Shown: positions 6,961 through 14,819 of the stretch, in pieces
How the letters are laid out: every line of letters starts with the position of its first letter
Numbering within the stretch: the first letter of the stretch is position 1
Assembly: GCF_001574435.1 (NCBI RefSeq)
Contig: NZ_LOCN01000010.1
Span: forward strand, 1 to 40,742
From: Moritella sp. JT01
GTDB taxonomy: Bacteria > Pseudomonadota > Gammaproteobacteria > Enterobacterales > Moritellaceae
Direction of reading: 5' to 3'
Length of the DNA: 40,742 bases
Position numbers and translations under genes: made by a program
Notes under the pieces: generated by a model
What the model was told of the DNA's origin: nothing
The model's database searches: none
What the model saw: only the letters and a program-made list of their open reading frames with translations

Positions 6961-7292
6961 ATCCGCGCATTCGCTGCCTAGCACAAGCTGTCACTGCAAA
7001 CCCCGCAGCGAGCATCGGCATCACTTCAGCAACAACAATCCCAAACTTAGCTCTCGAAAGCCTCGGCAAAAACACACCTCACCTTTACGCTACTTATTGG
7101 CCTTTTATGTTGCGGCGCTCAGCCTCGCCAATGGTTTAATAAACCCATCATGAAATGTAGTACATTTGTACTACATTTCTCTTTTCTGTTGTTTGTAATT
7201 AATTCTGGATTATTACGAATTTGTTGTAATGACTGTTCTAGCTCTTTTCTGTAAAGTTTTTGGCAAGCAATAACTTAATGGAGTAATTAATC
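6961..7292. other. Gap before the HTH gene
   Basis: I see no convincing gene here. A reading frame without a start codon runs to a stop just before 7153 and is richer in G+C than its surroundings, so it may be a remnant. The last 140 bp hold the first 26-bp palindrome and the start region of the HTH gene. Confidence 0.4.
7153..7178. promoter_or_regulatory. 26-bp palindrome, copy 1
   Basis: The arms AAATGTAGTACA and TGTACTACATTT are perfect complements around TT. The same 26 bases (centre AA on this strand) occur at 8458-8483 and 9619-9644. This copy lies 114 bp before the HTH gene and probably overlaps its promoter. It is a candidate operator and partition or copy-control site. Confidence 0.75.
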
Positions 7293-8447
7293 ATGGTTGC
7301 AGTATCTAAAGAAGAATCAATGTTGTTGATCCAACATGCTATATCCGCTTATCTGAATGAAGGTAAAAACCAAAAAGAGTTAGGGGCATTATTAGGTATT
7401 GATGGCTCTAGAATTAGTGAGGCGAAAATAGGTAAATGGAAGTTATCACCAAGCCAACGTCAAGTGATTATTGATAATTATGGTTATCCAAGACGGGGCA
7501 AAGGGCAGTACATCAAAGCCGAGATATACGATACTGTCACAGAGTTTATAGATGATTATAAAGAGTCATCAAAGAAAAGGCTGAAGCGCCGTTACTATGA
7601 ACTGTTAATGCGAAAAGATTATCAGAATTTAATTGTCAGCGAATTAACATCACCAAAAAATCCGTTATGTATTCAATTTGACACAGAGTCTGGATCTCTA
7701 GTATTTGATATAACAATTGTTGAAAAGCTGCTTTCACAGCCTGAAACTAAAATATGGTATGACAATTATTATTCTAATGCTGGATATGATCACGTAGCTA
7801 AAAAGCTATCTGAAAAATGTTACTTCTCATTAGTATCTAGGGTTCAAGAGGACTTAATTGATGAATTAAATCCAAGTTTCGAAAAAATGTTATATCGTAT
7901 TGCTCAGTTTAAATTTGAGTTAATGCCTGAGTTCAGTTTTTTTAGTGATATCGATGTGCACTCCATTCCACGCAAAGAATTGATTATTACTGGTGATGAA
8001 GTTCTTAATTTTAAATCTGATTGCAGTAGTGTCGAATTTAATAATACTGCTGATCTTCTTGGTCCGCTTGAGCAGGAAAGAACTTTCGTGAGCAACGCGA
8101 TCCCTAAAGGTTCAGAGATTAATGAAAAACCTGATAATTGGGAGTGCGCAACATTGAAACTTTATCTTTCAGAGAGTATGCGTTATCACTTATGGATTCG
8201 ATTGGATGCATTTTTTCATTATGATGAACCTGATTTACAAGAAACCATAATGATTAAACAACTGGACGGAATTATTGAAGATGGATTGGTTCGCAATATT
8301 GTAATCAAAGATTTATGTCGAATGAATTTCCTTAAGGAAATAGAAATTATAAGGAAGTGGTGCGGTTTGCCTTATGATTTTAATGATGGTATTAAACGTG
8401 AAGTCGCTAAGGTCGGCGGCTATGTACCTGGTGCTGAAGTTCTGTAG
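7293..8447 (+). CDS. HTH protein in the position of a plasmid replication or copy-control gene
   Basis: Residues about 10-60 (starting LLIQHAISAYLNEGKNQKEL) read as an XRE-like helix-turn-helix, with GALLGIDGSRISEAKIGKW as the likely recognition part. A basic stretch, SSKKRLKRRYYELLMRK, follows at about 92-108. The remaining residues are mixed, acidic and hydrophobic, without a motif I know. It converges on the parB-like gene with only 50 bp between stops. Identical palindromes sit before it, after it and before parA, so one protein may control the whole cassette. No classical Rep motif is visible, so naming it a replication initiator would be a guess. ATTAATC before the ATG gives a weak binding site; GGAG at 7280-7283 is better placed. 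Confidence 0.6.
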   Translation: MVAVSKEESMLLIQHAISAYLNEGKNQKELGALLGIDGSRISEAKIGKWKLSPSQRQVIIDNYGYPRRGKGQYIKAEIYDTVTEFIDDYKESSKKRLKRRYYELLMRKDYQNLIVSELTSPKNPLCIQFDTESGSLVFDITIVEKLLSQPETKIWYDNYYSNAGYDHVAKKLSEKCYFSLVSRVQEDLIDELNPSFEKMLYRIAQFKFELMPEFSFFSDIDVHSIPRKELIITGDEVLNFKSDCSSVEFNNTADLLGPLEQERTFVSNAIPKGSEINEKPDNWECATLKLYLSESMRYHLWIRLDAFFHYDEPDLQETIMIKQLDGIIEDGLVRNIVIKDLCRMNFLKEIEIIRKWCGLPYDFNDGIKREVAKVGGYVPGAEVL

Positions 8448-8457
8448 CTATCAAAAT

Positions 8458-8483
8458 AAATGTAGTACAAATGTACTACATTT
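8458..8483. promoter_or_regulatory. 26-bp palindrome, copy 2
   Basis: Identical arms to copies 1 and 3. It lies between the converging 3' ends of the HTH gene and the parB-like gene, where no promoter is needed. That argues for a role beyond repression, such as a centromere-like or handcuffing site; it may also act as a terminator stem. Confidence 0.75.
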
Positions 8484-8497
8484 TGTTTTTAGAAAAA

Positions 8498-8806
8498 CTA
8501 ATTAGCCACATTAATCGCGTTAATTAGATCGTCTTTATTTATATCATCACGCATGTGAATTATCCCGCGAACAAGTTTGGCTGCTGTTACCTTTTTACCC
8601 ATTTCTAATTCTAAGTCTTGAAGCCATAGATTTAGATCTGCTTGGTTGTTTTCACTTAACCTAATCGATACCGGTTTAGCTCCGGTTGTCACATTACGCT
8701 TTGTTGCTACGGTTGTGATTTTATCTTTCGGCTGATCTATTTCTTGCTGTTCTTTTTTCTTTTGTCTTCTACGGCTAAGCGATGAAGCACCTTGTAATTT
8801 GCTCAT
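8498..8806 (-). CDS. Ribbon-helix-helix centromere-binding (ParB/ParG-like) protein
   Basis: This 102-residue protein has a basic, Gln/Lys-rich N-terminal tail (RRRQKKKEQQE, about residues 12-22) and a C-terminal part that fits a ribbon-helix-helix fold: the strand KPVSIRL followed by two helices ending in AAKLVRGIIHM. Small proteins of this form work with Walker-type ParA ATPases in type Ib partition systems. They bind the centromere and repress their own operon, and the basic tail often stimulates the ATPase. It lies 23 bp after parA on the same strand, so the two are co-transcribed. The likely DNA target is the 26-bp palindrome; the HTH protein at 7293 is the alternative binder. Confidence 0.7.
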   Translation of the reverse strand: MSKLQGASSLSRRRQKKKEQQEIDQPKDKITTVATKRNVTTGAKPVSIRLSENNQADLNLWLQDLELEMGKKVTAAKLVRGIIHMRDDINKDDLINAINVAN

Positions 8807-8829
8807 ATTAATAAATACACTTTTATAAG

Positions 8830-9600
8830 TTAAAGACGTTCTAGCACTTCTTTTGCAAGATTCTTGTAGTCTGTTACTACGGTTGAACCAGGCTGATAAT
8901 TTAAAATTGTTTCACCGGTTACGCTTGCTTGGCCAATGACTTCAGTACGGCGAATTGTCGTTTTTAATACCCGATCTTCAAGATTATCGAGCTCTTCTTG
9001 CAAGTAGTTATTAATTAGTTTGTTTGCTTTCGCATACTCATTTCTGAAAACTGCGTAGTTTACATCTTCAGTTTCTTTAACTTCTTCTAATGCATCCAGT
9101 AGATCGGCAAGACCATTTAATGAAAAGCTTCCGCCATCAACAGGGATAAGAAATAGGTCTGCTGCCATCATGGCATTTACAGAAGTTAAGCTTAGATTTG
9201 GTGGGCAGTCGAGCAGCACAATATCGTAATCATCTTTGATAGAGTCCAGTTGCTTTAGCAAGATACGTTCTCTGTGTACTTTTGTTAAGCTTTGTTCTAT
9301 CACTCGGCTGAGGCGAATATCAGTCGGGCAGACATAGAGATTTTCTATCACGCCTTTTTTAGAGACTGCAGGGGTAATTGCTTTTTTGATAGGGTTGTTT
9401 TTAGCTGATTCAAATACGTCTGTTATCGATGATTCAAACTCGAATTCACCACCAGTCATAACTGCTGTTAAGTTGGCCTGTGGATCTAAATCGATAACAA
9501 GAACACGTTTGTTTTCCTTGGCTAGCTGGGCTGACAGGTTGATTACTGTCGTTGTTTTACCTACGCCGCCTTTCTGATTGATCACTGCAATTGTTTTCAC
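8830..9600 (-). CDS. parA: ParA partition ATPase
   Basis: The protein opens with the deviant Walker A motif KGGVGKTT (residues 10-17), followed by a Walker A' stretch (VLVIDLDPQANLT) and a Walker B strand (YDIVLLDCPPNLSLTSVNA). These are the marks of ParA/Soj ATPases that move plasmids along the nucleoid. At 256 residues it lacks the N-terminal DNA-binding domain of type Ia ParA, which agrees with a separate ribbon-helix-helix partner. A copy of the 26-bp palindrome ends with its distal half 19-44 bp upstream, well placed for autorepression. It is transcribed away from the candidate origin at 9679-9702. Confidence 0.92.
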   Translation of the reverse strand: MKTIAVINQKGGVGKTTTVINLSAQLAKENKRVLVIDLDPQANLTAVMTGGEFEFESSITDVFESAKNNPIKKAITPAVSKKGVIENLYVCPTDIRLSRVIEQSLTKVHRERILLKQLDSIKDDYDIVLLDCPPNLSLTSVNAMMAADLFLIPVDGGSFSLNGLADLLDALEEVKETEDVNYAVFRNEYAKANKLINNYLQEELDNLEDRVLKTTIRRTEVIGQASVTGETILNYQPGSTVVTDYKNLAKEVLERL

Positions 9601-9618
9601 TTTATACCCCTGAATGAA

Positions 9619-9644
9619 AAATGTAGTACAAATGTACTACATTT
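9619..9644. promoter_or_regulatory. 26-bp palindrome, copy 3 (parA promoter)
   Basis: Same arms as copies 1 and 2, directly upstream of parA. The three copies enclose the HTH, parB-like and parA genes, as expected for a shared operator or centromere. Confidence 0.75.
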
Positions 9645-9678
9645 TAGTTGGGTAAGGCAAGTTTATTGTTATACCTGG

Positions 9679-9702
9679 TTTATCCACTGTAATTGTGGAT
9701 AA
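9679..9702. other. Inverted DnaA-type boxes, candidate origin
   Basis: TTATCCAC at 9680-9687 faces GTGGATAA at 9695-9702. The minus-strand copy continues to TTATCCACA, the consensus DnaA box. An AT-rich tract follows (9703-9760). Together with the adjacent partition operon this is the best candidate for a replication origin in the window. I did not find a clear iteron array next to it. Confidence 0.4.
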
Positions 9703-9836
9703 GGTTATATATTTAGCTGGAATCTATTTTCCCTATAATAGAGCAAAATCACCTTGCAAATATAAAGGCTGAAAATGATATTGAAGCTGCCTAAATAGGC
9801 TTTGGTGAAGGTTTCTTTTCTAAGAGGTAAAGTGGC

Positions 9837-9982
9837 GTTGCGCATTATTAACATTATGGTTCGCTACATCAAATATAGCGAATTAACTCCTACCAAGGAT
9901 TATTCCAAGCGTGTAGCTAACTACTATCAAACATCCAAATGAGATATTCCTTTGTCACAACAGAATTAGCATTACCTAGTAA
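9837..9982 (+). repeat. Long diverged repeat, copy 2, with a weak dif-like start
   Basis: At 9837-9864 the left arm GTTGCGCATTA and TTATG look dif-like, but the right arm runs straight into the inverted repeat GTTCGCTA...TAGCGAAT. From there to ATTACCTAGTAA (9971-9982) it follows copy 1 (6046-6173) closely, in the same orientation. The HTH and par genes lie between the two copies. Confidence 0.65.
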
Positions 9983-10141
9983 CGCCTACACACGTTCAAA
10001 TTACCTGCGTGATAAAAATGATTGAATTAACGTTTAAGTGGTCTTGTAGATCGCTGCTGCTTTGGTTCACTATAGGTATGCTCTAACGAAACCAGCTGTG
10101 CGCTTCCATAATTTAGTTTCATTTGATATTGACACCACCCT

Positions 10142-10183
10142 AATGAAACCGACACAATGAAACCACTTAAACGAAACTAGAGG
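10142..10183 (+). promoter_or_regulatory. Three 14-bp units with GAAAC boxes before the resolvase
   Basis: GAAAC occurs at 10145, 10159 and 10173, an exact 14-bp period ending just before the resolvase start. Further boxes are at 10088 (same strand) and 10116-10120 (opposite strand); TAGTTTC (10114-10120) and GAAACTA (10173-10179) form a wider inverted repeat. Serine resolvases usually bind res sites next to their own gene and repress it, so this is a likely res/operator region. Confidence 0.45.
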
Positions 10184-10190
10184 CGATATT

Positions 10191-10799
10191 ATGTTTATCC
10201 GATGTTATCTACGCGCTTCCACACAAGAACAATCCGCAGATAGAGCAAAAGAAGAAGTTTCCGCTTTTGTTGAACAATGCAAACACAAGATCGCAGGCTT
10301 CTATATTGAGAATGAAAGTGGAACTAAAGCAGAGCGACCAGAACTGGAACGATTGATCAATGATTCGCATAGTGGAGATGTATTGGTTATTGAAAAAGTG
10401 GACCGATTAACCCGCCTACCTTATCAGCAATGGCAAACGTTAAAATCACGTATTCAAGAAAAAGGTCTGACTATTGTTGTTGTCGATCAACCTATGACAC
10501 ACCAAGCACTCGCAACAAGCCAACCAGAGTTATCAGCAATACAACAAGCATTAACGAGCTTCATGTTAGATCTTGGTGCTGCTATGGCTCGTGATGATTA
10601 CGAAACAAGACAGAAACGACAAAAACAAGGGATAGCGAAGGCCAAGGAAGAAGGTAAATACAAAGGTAAACAGATTAATATCGAGTTACACAAAAACATT
10701 AAAACAATGCTTTCTGGTGGACTGAGTTATACGGATATACAAAATGCACTTGGTTGCTCTCGGGCTACGATAGCGCGAGTAAAAAAAATGGTATTCTAA
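10191..10799 (+). CDS. Serine recombinase (resolvase/invertase family)
   Basis: The N-terminus RCYLRAST carries the nucleophile Ser10 after Arg8. Further family signatures are the segment ERPELERLINDSHSGDVLVIEKVDRLTR (shown by its EKVDRLTR end) and the arginine-rich helix before the C-terminus. Residues about 175-200 (GLSYTDIQNALGCSRATIARVKK) form the helix-turn-helix that reads DNA. Length (202) is that of Tn3-type resolvases. No transposase is nearby, so it more likely resolves plasmid multimers than serves a transposon. The 14-bp repeats directly upstream are its probable binding sites. Confidence 0.9.
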   Translation: MFIRCYLRASTQEQSADRAKEEVSAFVEQCKHKIAGFYIENESGTKAERPELERLINDSHSGDVLVIEKVDRLTRLPYQQWQTLKSRIQEKGLTIVVVDQPMTHQALATSQPELSAIQQALTSFMLDLGAAMARDDYETRQKRQKQGIAKAKEEGKYKGKQINIELHKNIKTMLSGGLSYTDIQNALGCSRATIARVKKMVF

Positions 10800-10933
10800 G
10801 GAAATAAGCGAAGGATTGAGTGCAAAAAAAAGACAACTACTAATCACGGGTGAATCAAAATCGCCAAATGATTAATCAAAACGCATATTTTATTTTGGTG
10901 GTTAAACTTGCTTGAAATGATATTTTCGGGGAG

Positions 10934-11120
10934 TTAGTTCGCTATATTTGACGTAACGAACCATTCTTCAGGCGCTGATCTTACATAACATGCGTTATGC
11001 GCAGTTGCTTGAATATGTAACATAACAGCGATTATTTGTTTTAAGTTAGGGGGGGGGGTAAATATTACTAGGTAATATTTAAATTGGATTGTGATAACGG
11101 GATATCTCATCGTGATGTTT
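10934..11120 (-). repeat. Long diverged repeat, copy 3 (inverted and cyclically shifted)
   Basis: Read on the minus strand from 11120, it has AAACATCACGATGAGATA, the palindrome AAATATTAC-TAG-GTAATATTT (11060-11080), a dif-like site (11005-10978), then GGTTCGTTAC and TAGCGAACTAAC. In copy 1 the dif-like site and GTTCGCTA part come first. The change in order is what recombination inside tandem copies would give. Confidence 0.65.
10978..11005 (-). other. dif-like XerC/XerD site (site D)
   Basis: On the minus strand the arms are ACTGCGCATAA and TTATGTAAGAT (9 of 11 to the XerD arm) around CGCATG. The first 23 bases, including the whole centre, equal site C at 6003 in the opposite direction. Recombination between C and D would invert the 5-kb maintenance block. 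Confidence 0.5.
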
Positions 11121-11320
11121 AGAGTGAAATACGATTAATAGATCCATTATCTCCACCTAACTTTGCTTATGATTACGATAAAAGAGTGTTACACCTATGC
11201 TTTATTTTGTGAATTATTAGACATGTTGTTTAAGAGGTAGCCCTTTAATCTCTATTTATTGGCTTGCAGTGGTTAATGGAATTTAACGATTATCTAACAG
11301 ACTTCAGCTTATCAATAGAA

Positions 11321-11353
11321 ATATTTTTGTAACGGTTTTCATTACAAAAATAT
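11321..11353. terminator. AT-rich hairpin after angB
   Basis: ATATTTTTGTAA (11321-11332) and TTACAAAAATAT (11342-11353) are perfect complements with a 9-nt loop, about 44 bp past the angB stop on the minus strand. The stem has almost no G+C, so terminator function is uncertain. Confidence 0.35.
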
Positions 11354-11396
11354 AGCGTGTGCATCTTTAAATCAATTAACTAATTGGAGGGGGGGA

Positions 11397-12272
11397 TTAA
11401 GCAGTTACCTGACCTTCTTGTGCCGCTTGACACCACTCCTCGAGCGTGTTCTTTTTCACCATGTCGGACAAGTCGATATTGAACCCTTGCTTCTTCCAGC
11501 GATCATGTAATGTCATGACGCGAATGGAATCAAGGCCGAGAAAGATCAAATTTTCTTTAACATCCACTTCATCTAAATCGATATCAAGAATGCCTGCAAC
11601 GTCCTTGCGCATGCTTTCTAGGCTAAGCTCTGCAGAGCGAGTGGTACGCGAGAGATCTTTGCTCAATTGTTCAATTGATTTTACACAGCCACTTCTGCCT
11701 GTCACGTATTTGAGCGTGAAGGCATGATCCTCGGCTGAAAAATCCGCTATCGCATCGCCTATGACGAATGGCTTGATGTCGAGCATAAAAGCGTCAAGCG
11801 CAGTCGATAAGATACCTATGTGCCCATACACACCAACAATGATCAATTGGTCACGTTGATTTTCTTTCATCCATTTGAGTAAATTCGTTTTTTTGAAAGC
11901 ACTATAGCGCCATTTCGTGTACAGAATATCACCTTCTTCTGGTGCAATATCAGAAGCAATCTCTGTATCTTGTGTCAGTCCCGTTCCCCAAAAATCTGTG
12001 AGTAACGCCCGCTCTTGCGGATCTTGATTAGCCGGCTGAGCCGTGTAAATTACAGGAATTCCAGCTTCTCTAGACATACTTTGAACTCTTTTTACATTGG
12101 CTAGGAGCTCTGGTACAGGAGCCTGAGTTCGATCAAAAAAGTTAAGGAAATACTCTTGTAAATCATGTACCAGCAGTACGGCTTTTGTAGAATCAACATT
12201 CCAATTCACTTTGTTCATTGGGAATGATGCTGGTTGAGGTGTTTCATACGAGGCTATTTTGGGAATCGCCAT
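11397..12272 (-). CDS. angB: Isochorismatase with C-terminal aryl carrier domain (AngB type)
   Basis: Residues 1-205 are the isochorismatase domain, with Asp37 (VLLVHDLQ) and Lys120 (YTKWRYSAF) matching the catalytic pair of EntB. It hydrolyses isochorismate to 2,3-dihydro-2,3-dihydroxybenzoate and pyruvate. Residues about 215-285 are an aryl carrier protein with the phosphopantetheine site Ser249 in LGLDSIR, intact. The length (291) fits AngB/EntB. The carrier would hold DHB activated by AngE. A ribosome binding site AAGGA precedes the ATG, and a Fur-box-like sequence lies about 140 bp upstream. In pJM1 the one gene is described as angB/angG for the two domains. It is separated from fatE by over 400 bp, so it probably has its own promoter. 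Confidence 0.9.
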   Translation of the reverse strand: MAIPKIASYETPQPASFPMNKVNWNVDSTKAVLLVHDLQEYFLNFFDRTQAPVPELLANVKRVQSMSREAGIPVIYTAQPANQDPQERALLTDFWGTGLTQDTEIASDIAPEEGDILYTKWRYSAFKKTNLLKWMKENQRDQLIIVGVYGHIGILSTALDAFMLDIKPFVIGDAIADFSAEDHAFTLKYVTGRSGCVKSIEQLSKDLSRTTRSAELSLESMRKDVAGILDIDLDEVDVKENLIFLGLDSIRVMTLHDRWKKQGFNIDLSDMVKKNTLEEWCQAAQEGQVTA

Positions 12273-12685
12273 CTAATAATCCTTTTTTACGATGTTTTAT
12301 TGAGGGAACTTCAGTGTTTCACTTTAAAAAAGATAAGCTTTCATCTCGCGTAGTTGAAAACAAGTATCAGTTCCAGTGATTTTAAAACACATTACTGAAT
12401 AAAATCAATTGATAATGATAACTATTCGCAATTAATCTTAAAAGGAAGAAAAAGTTTAGCGGATGCCATTTATTACTTTGATAAGAATATAATAACTGTG
12501 TTAGCGGACTGCAATAAAGAAGAGAAAACCTCTATTTTTCCGCCGATACTATCCTTTTGCTCTATGGAGAATAAGCAACAAAATTTACTTCCTGCTACGG
12601 CTAAATCACACGACTGGCCTGATGCAGTAACTCAGGAACTGGTTTCTGTTATTTAGACATTTTCAGTGCCAACAGACCTGTTTTG
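12273..12685. other. Gap between fatE and angB
   Basis: No gene is evident. The angB-proximal part contains the Fur-box-like site at 12411-12429; the remainder shows no feature I can name. Confidence 0.6.
12411..12429 (-). promoter_or_regulatory. Fur-box-like site before angB
   Basis: GATAATGATAACTATTCGC agrees with the classical 19-bp Fur consensus at 15 positions. It lies about 140 bp before the angB start, suggesting repression by Fur when iron is plentiful. Confidence 0.65.
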
Positions 12686-13441
12686 CTAGTGATAAGTACA
12701 CATTCTTTTCCCTTCTACCTCTATGATGTTGAATGGTGTCTCGTAAATACCACTGAGAACATCTGCTTGAATCACCTTTTCTACGGGCCCACTTGCCACC
12801 ACTTTTCCTTTTTTCAACGCCACAATAACATCGGAATAACAGGCTGCGAAGTTGATATCATGAATAACTAAGACCACCGCTTTATTCATATCTCTTGCCA
12901 ATCGCTGAATATTTTTCATGATTTTAAGTGAATGTTTGATGTCCAAGTTGTTAAGTGGCTCATCCAAAAAAACGTAATCCGTATCTTGCGCGATAACCAT
13001 CGCAATATAAGCTAGCTGACGTTGGCCGCCACTTAATTCGTCCAAATATTTATTTTGGATGTCGCTTAACGCCAAGTAGTCAATAGATTGATCTATCACG
13101 GCTTGGTCTTCTGTGGTTAATTTTCCTTTGGAATATGGAAAACGCCCAAAAGAGACTATTTCTCTGACCGTAAAACGCATGGTCACCGAGTTCGACTGAC
13201 GCAAAACAGCGAGGTGCTTGGCCAGTTCTGCTGTATCCCACTCGCAAATTTCTTTGAAATCTAATAACACGCTCCCACTGTCTCTCTCTGCAAGTCGAGA
13301 AGCCATGGACAATAAAGTACTTTTCCCTGCACCGTTAGGGCCAATAATAGATGTCACTTTTCCCTTTTTGAATTGAACATTCACCTCATCAATGACCTTG
13401 ATACTTCCATAGTTTTTTGAGAGATTTTCAATCACAATCAT
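12686..13441 (-). CDS. fatE: Ferric siderophore ABC transporter ATPase (FatE type)
   Basis: The protein has all ABC ATPase motifs: Walker A GPNGAGKST, the Q-loop region LRQSNSVTM, signature LSGGQRQ, Walker B YVFLDEPLNNLD and the switch His in VIHDINFAA. This is the FecE/FepC type that powers uptake of ferric siderophores through a BtuC-like permease pair. FatC and FatD lie at 20064-21964, so the ATPase is coded apart from its partners. I chose the ATG at 13441 (MIVIENLSKNYG). A longer frame begins with GTG at 13465, but the shorter protein (251 residues) fits the family. Confidence 0.9.
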   Translation of the reverse strand: MIVIENLSKNYGSIKVIDEVNVQFKKGKVTSIIGPNGAGKSTLLSMASRLAERDSGSVLLDFKEICEWDTAELAKHLAVLRQSNSVTMRFTVREIVSFGRFPYSKGKLTTEDQAVIDQSIDYLALSDIQNKYLDELSGGQRQLAYIAMVIAQDTDYVFLDEPLNNLDIKHSLKIMKNIQRLARDMNKAVVLVIHDINFAACYSDVIVALKKGKVVASGPVEKVIQADVLSGIYETPFNIIEVEGKRMCTYH

Positions 13442-13465
13442 ACTGTTACACCATTTTGTTAGCAC

Positions 13466-13874
13466 TGAATATATAATAAATAGCGGTCGCCAATGAAATT
13501 GATGATCACACTAAACGTGGTTTCAAACTAGAACACTTTTCACTAGCCACTGCGCAGCCAAAAATAAAACGAGCCTCTGGATCAATATGACCAGTATAAA
13601 CTCCGCATATAAATGAGGCTGTATACCTCTGAGGGATTGTTCCTTGACAAACCATGTTATTTAACACAAAATCCGAAACCCTAACGCAAACGATTTTCAT
13701 TCGCGTTTATTGCGTGGTGCTTATTACAGCCGTTCATGTCTATTAGGCTAGTAACTACGACCACGAATCTAGATATAACCGTTGTCTTATATCTAGAAAA
13801 TAACAGTGTCTCTGCTTTCGGTGACTGAAAGGTCTATCACCAAATGGTTTCGGGTGAGCTGCAACCCATTAAGG
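13466..13874. other. Gap between angA and fatE with Fur-like site and palindrome
   Basis: A 64-codon minus-strand frame (13506-13700) has no ribosome binding site and its ATG falls in a Fur-box-like sequence, so I do not call it a gene, though it could be a remnant. A perfect 11-bp inverted repeat (TCTAGATATAA at 13768-13778, TTATATCTAGA at 13787-13797) lies behind the angA stop. Confidence 0.5.
13686..13704 (-). promoter_or_regulatory. Fur-box-like site before fatE
   Basis: On the minus strand GCGAATGAAAATCGTTTGC agrees with the 19-bp Fur consensus at 13 positions, about 245 bp before the chosen fatE start. It resembles the site before angN (33729-33747), which begins with the same GCGAATGA. 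Confidence 0.4.
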
Positions 13875-14651
13875 CTAATTATCCAAAGTAGCACCACCGT
13901 CAACACGCAAGTCGTGCATGGTGATATGGCCTGCGGCATCAGAAAGGAGAAAAAGAACGGCATGGGCAATGTCTTTGGGTTGAGCAAGTTTGTTTAAAGG
14001 TATACCCAGGCGGAACTGACTTGCATCACCTGCGATGACTTCTGGTTCACCATAGTCGTCGGTCCACAGCTGTCTCTGCATTGGTGTATCAGTAGATCCG
14101 GGGCTAACAATATTGCAGCGGATACCAAATGAAGCTAATTCGATACCAATACATTTTACCATTAGATGCAGTGCCGCTTTTGACGCCCCATAGGCACCAA
14201 TTGATTGGCGTGGCGTGTTTGCAGCATTGGAACCAACGATCACCATACTGCCGGAACGCTGGTTTTTCATCGTTTTTGCGACAGCCTGCATCAGCGCAAG
14301 TACTCCAAAGGTATTGATATCGAAGGTGCGTTTAACTGTTTCTAGTGGAAGCTCGTGCAAAGCGCCTATATGCAGGACTCCTGCACAACAGACTAAGTGG
14401 TCGAAAGCGCCTTGTTCCTGCCAAATATCGACACTGCGGGTAATACTACTGTGATCGGCGAGGTCCAGATAGTGACATTGAAACTGCTCACTGTACTGAG
14501 GAAAAAGTGACTCGCTGTTTTGTTTAAGTAAGTCGATTTGTTTATCGGCGACGGTAACGTTTGCTCCAGCGGAAAGCAGGCTGTCTAGCACTGATAGACC
14601 GATACCAGACGCGGCTCCGACTAGTAAAATCTTTTTATTTTTTAATGACAT
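13875..14651 (-). CDS. angA: 2,3-dihydro-2,3-dihydroxybenzoate dehydrogenase (AngA/EntA type)
   Basis: This SDR has the NAD-binding motif VGAASGIG at the N-terminus, the NNAG-like region (CCAGVL) and the catalytic YGASK. It oxidises 2,3-dihydro-DHB to 2,3-dihydroxybenzoate with NAD+, the last step of DHB synthesis. I start it at the ATG of MSLKNKK (258 residues). A longer frame from 14750 would add 33 residues and run through the Fur-like site, which is unlikely. It is divergent from angC, sharing a control region, and is the first of three minus-strand siderophore genes. Confidence 0.88.
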   Translation of the reverse strand: MSLKNKKILLVGAASGIGLSVLDSLLSAGANVTVADKQIDLLKQNSESLFPQYSEQFQCHYLDLADHSSITRSVDIWQEQGAFDHLVCCAGVLHIGALHELPLETVKRTFDINTFGVLALMQAVAKTMKNQRSGSMVIVGSNAANTPRQSIGAYGASKAALHLMVKCIGIELASFGIRCNIVSPGSTDTPMQRQLWTDDYGEPEVIAGDASQFRLGIPLNKLAQPKDIAHAVLFLLSDAAGHITMHDLRVDGGATLDN

Positions 14652-14735
14652 ATTTTGTTTAAGCCTTAGGTGTGATTTGTGAAAATCGTATGTCGACACG
14701 TGAATTATGAATAAGGATTTTGTATAAATCAAGGT

Positions 14736-14754
14736 GATAATAATAATCATTCGT
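14736..14754. promoter_or_regulatory. Fur-box-like site between angA and angC
   Basis: GATAATAATAATCATTCGT agrees with the Fur consensus at 15 of 19 positions. It lies 85 bp from angA and 66 bp from angC, so it can control both divergent promoters. Confidence 0.7.
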
Positions 14755-14819
14755 ATCGATTCAGTCGATTGCTAGGTAAGAAATAACATAATATTAACTT
14801 TATATTAGAGGAAATTTTA

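Larger units (their letters stand above)
10800..11396. other. Non-coding gap between resolvase and angB
   Basis: No gene is supported. The gap holds the inverted third copy of the long repeat (10934-11120), a run of ten G at 11049-11058, a G-rich run at 11387-11396 and an AT-rich hairpin at 11321-11353. The G runs are likely points of length variation or sequencing error. Confidence 0.6.

Noticed and set aside
11049-11058. Run of ten G as a phase-variable tract
   Set aside because: No reading frame or promoter elements overlap it in a way that length change would switch a gene; a sequencing or slippage artefact is as likely.
13506-13700. 64-codon minus-strand ORF between angA and fatE
   Set aside because: Its ATG lies within a Fur-box-like sequence and there is no ribosome binding site. 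The sequence looks somewhat protein-like, so a decayed gene is possible, but a working gene is not supported.
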